DNA from: Ardenticatena maritima | GTDB lineage: Bacteria; Chloroflexota; Anaerolineae; Ardenticatenales; Ardenticatenaceae | Assembly (NCBI RefSeq): GCF_001306175.1 | Contig: NZ_LGKN01000006.1 | Span: forward strand, 368,153-432,152 | Direction: 5' to 3' | Length of the DNA: 64,000 nt | In this document: positions 63,889 through 64,000 of the stretch, piece by piece | Layout: every line of letters starts with the position of its first letter | Position numbering within the stretch: position 1 is the first letter of the stretch | Translations under genes and position numbers: made by a program | The notes under the pieces: generated by a model | Told to the model about the DNA's origin: nothing | The model's input: the letters and a program-made list of their open reading frames with translations, nothing else | Database searches by the model: none

Positions 63889-64000
63889 TTAGAAGTCCAT
63901 CGGCGGCGTGCCGGCGTCGGCCTTTTCCTTTTCGGGCAGGTCCGTCACCAGCGCTTCGGTCGTCAGAATCATCGCGCCGATGCTGGCCGCGTTGAGCAAC
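63889..64000 (-). CDS. groL: Chaperonin GroEL (60 kDa), 3' end only
   Basis: Only the last 36 codons are in the window; the gene enters from the right edge. The peptide [20 protein letters not shown] followed by [16 protein letters not shown] is the characteristic C terminus of GroEL, with the tail reduced to PPMDF instead of repeated GGM. It forms the cytosolic folding chamber with GroES. Confidence 0.93.
   Translation of the reverse strand, partial: LLNAASIGAMILTTEALVTDLPEKEKADAGTPPMDF

Overview
The window comes from a high-GC bacterial chromosome. It looks like a Chloroflexota member, close to the Ardenticatenia/Anaerolineae type. Reasons: a histidine-phosphatase / DUF3090 / SCO1664-family cassette, a class II fructose bisphosphatase, many large exported proteins that share a short C-terminal 'LPLVxR'-like ending, and cell-surface glycan genes without outer-membrane export machinery. 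The lineage is an inference from gene content. No phage, plasmid or transposase gene is visible.

Layout. (1) 1-8303: surface polysaccharide block, with the start of a glycosyltransferase, a secreted glycoside hydrolase, an FHA/winged-helix regulator, a Wzz-type co-polymerase, a CpsD-like partner that has lost its P-loop lysine, and RmlA/RmlB for dTDP-sugar synthesis; a methylmalonyl-CoA epimerase gene sits inside it. (2) 8322-10223: the three-gene phosphatase/DUF3090/SCO1664 cassette. (3) 10293-12486: CRISPR array 1 with 26 repeats, no cas genes, read on the minus strand from a leader and promoter on its right to an intrinsic terminator on its left. (4) 12599-19377: a compact seven-gene run (adenylate kinase, membrane protein, Vps62-like coiled-coil membrane protein, exported HExxH protease, degenerate metallo-beta-lactamase fold protein, HD protein, M24 peptidase). 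(5) 19513-28969: dGTPase, purA, two glycosyltransferases and the glyoxylate shunt (aceB, aceA). (6) 29060-37928, minus strand: glpX, two UMF1-type MFS transporters, two GNATs, a SprT-like protein, a thioredoxin-fold protein and MscS. (7) 38135-42788: ABC exporter, holA, a double cyclophilin-fold lipoprotein, SufE. (8) 42850-48186: a 1733-residue secreted amylase/pullulanase behind a strong promoter overlapped by a perfect inverted repeat. (9) 48261-48910: CRISPR array 2 with 5 repeats. (10) 48954-55291: a giant subtilase, a Ca2+/H+ exchanger and a lipid kinase. (11) 55358-64000: tRNA-Ser(CGA), an FtsK/HerA-like ATPase with a palindromic operator, rsmG, a membrane-protein pair (one intact, one stopped by a single amber codon) behind a Dna2-like nuclease-helicase, a G5/TolB-like lipoprotein and the 3' end of groEL.

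The most interesting structures are: the two CRISPR arrays, 36 kb apart, which share a 293-bp leader, a TTGACA-17-TATxGT promoter and a terminator but carry array-specific repeat variants; the shared C-terminal ending of three exported proteins; and the nuclease-helicase plus duplicated membrane protein locus, which could be an uncharacterised defence module (speculative).
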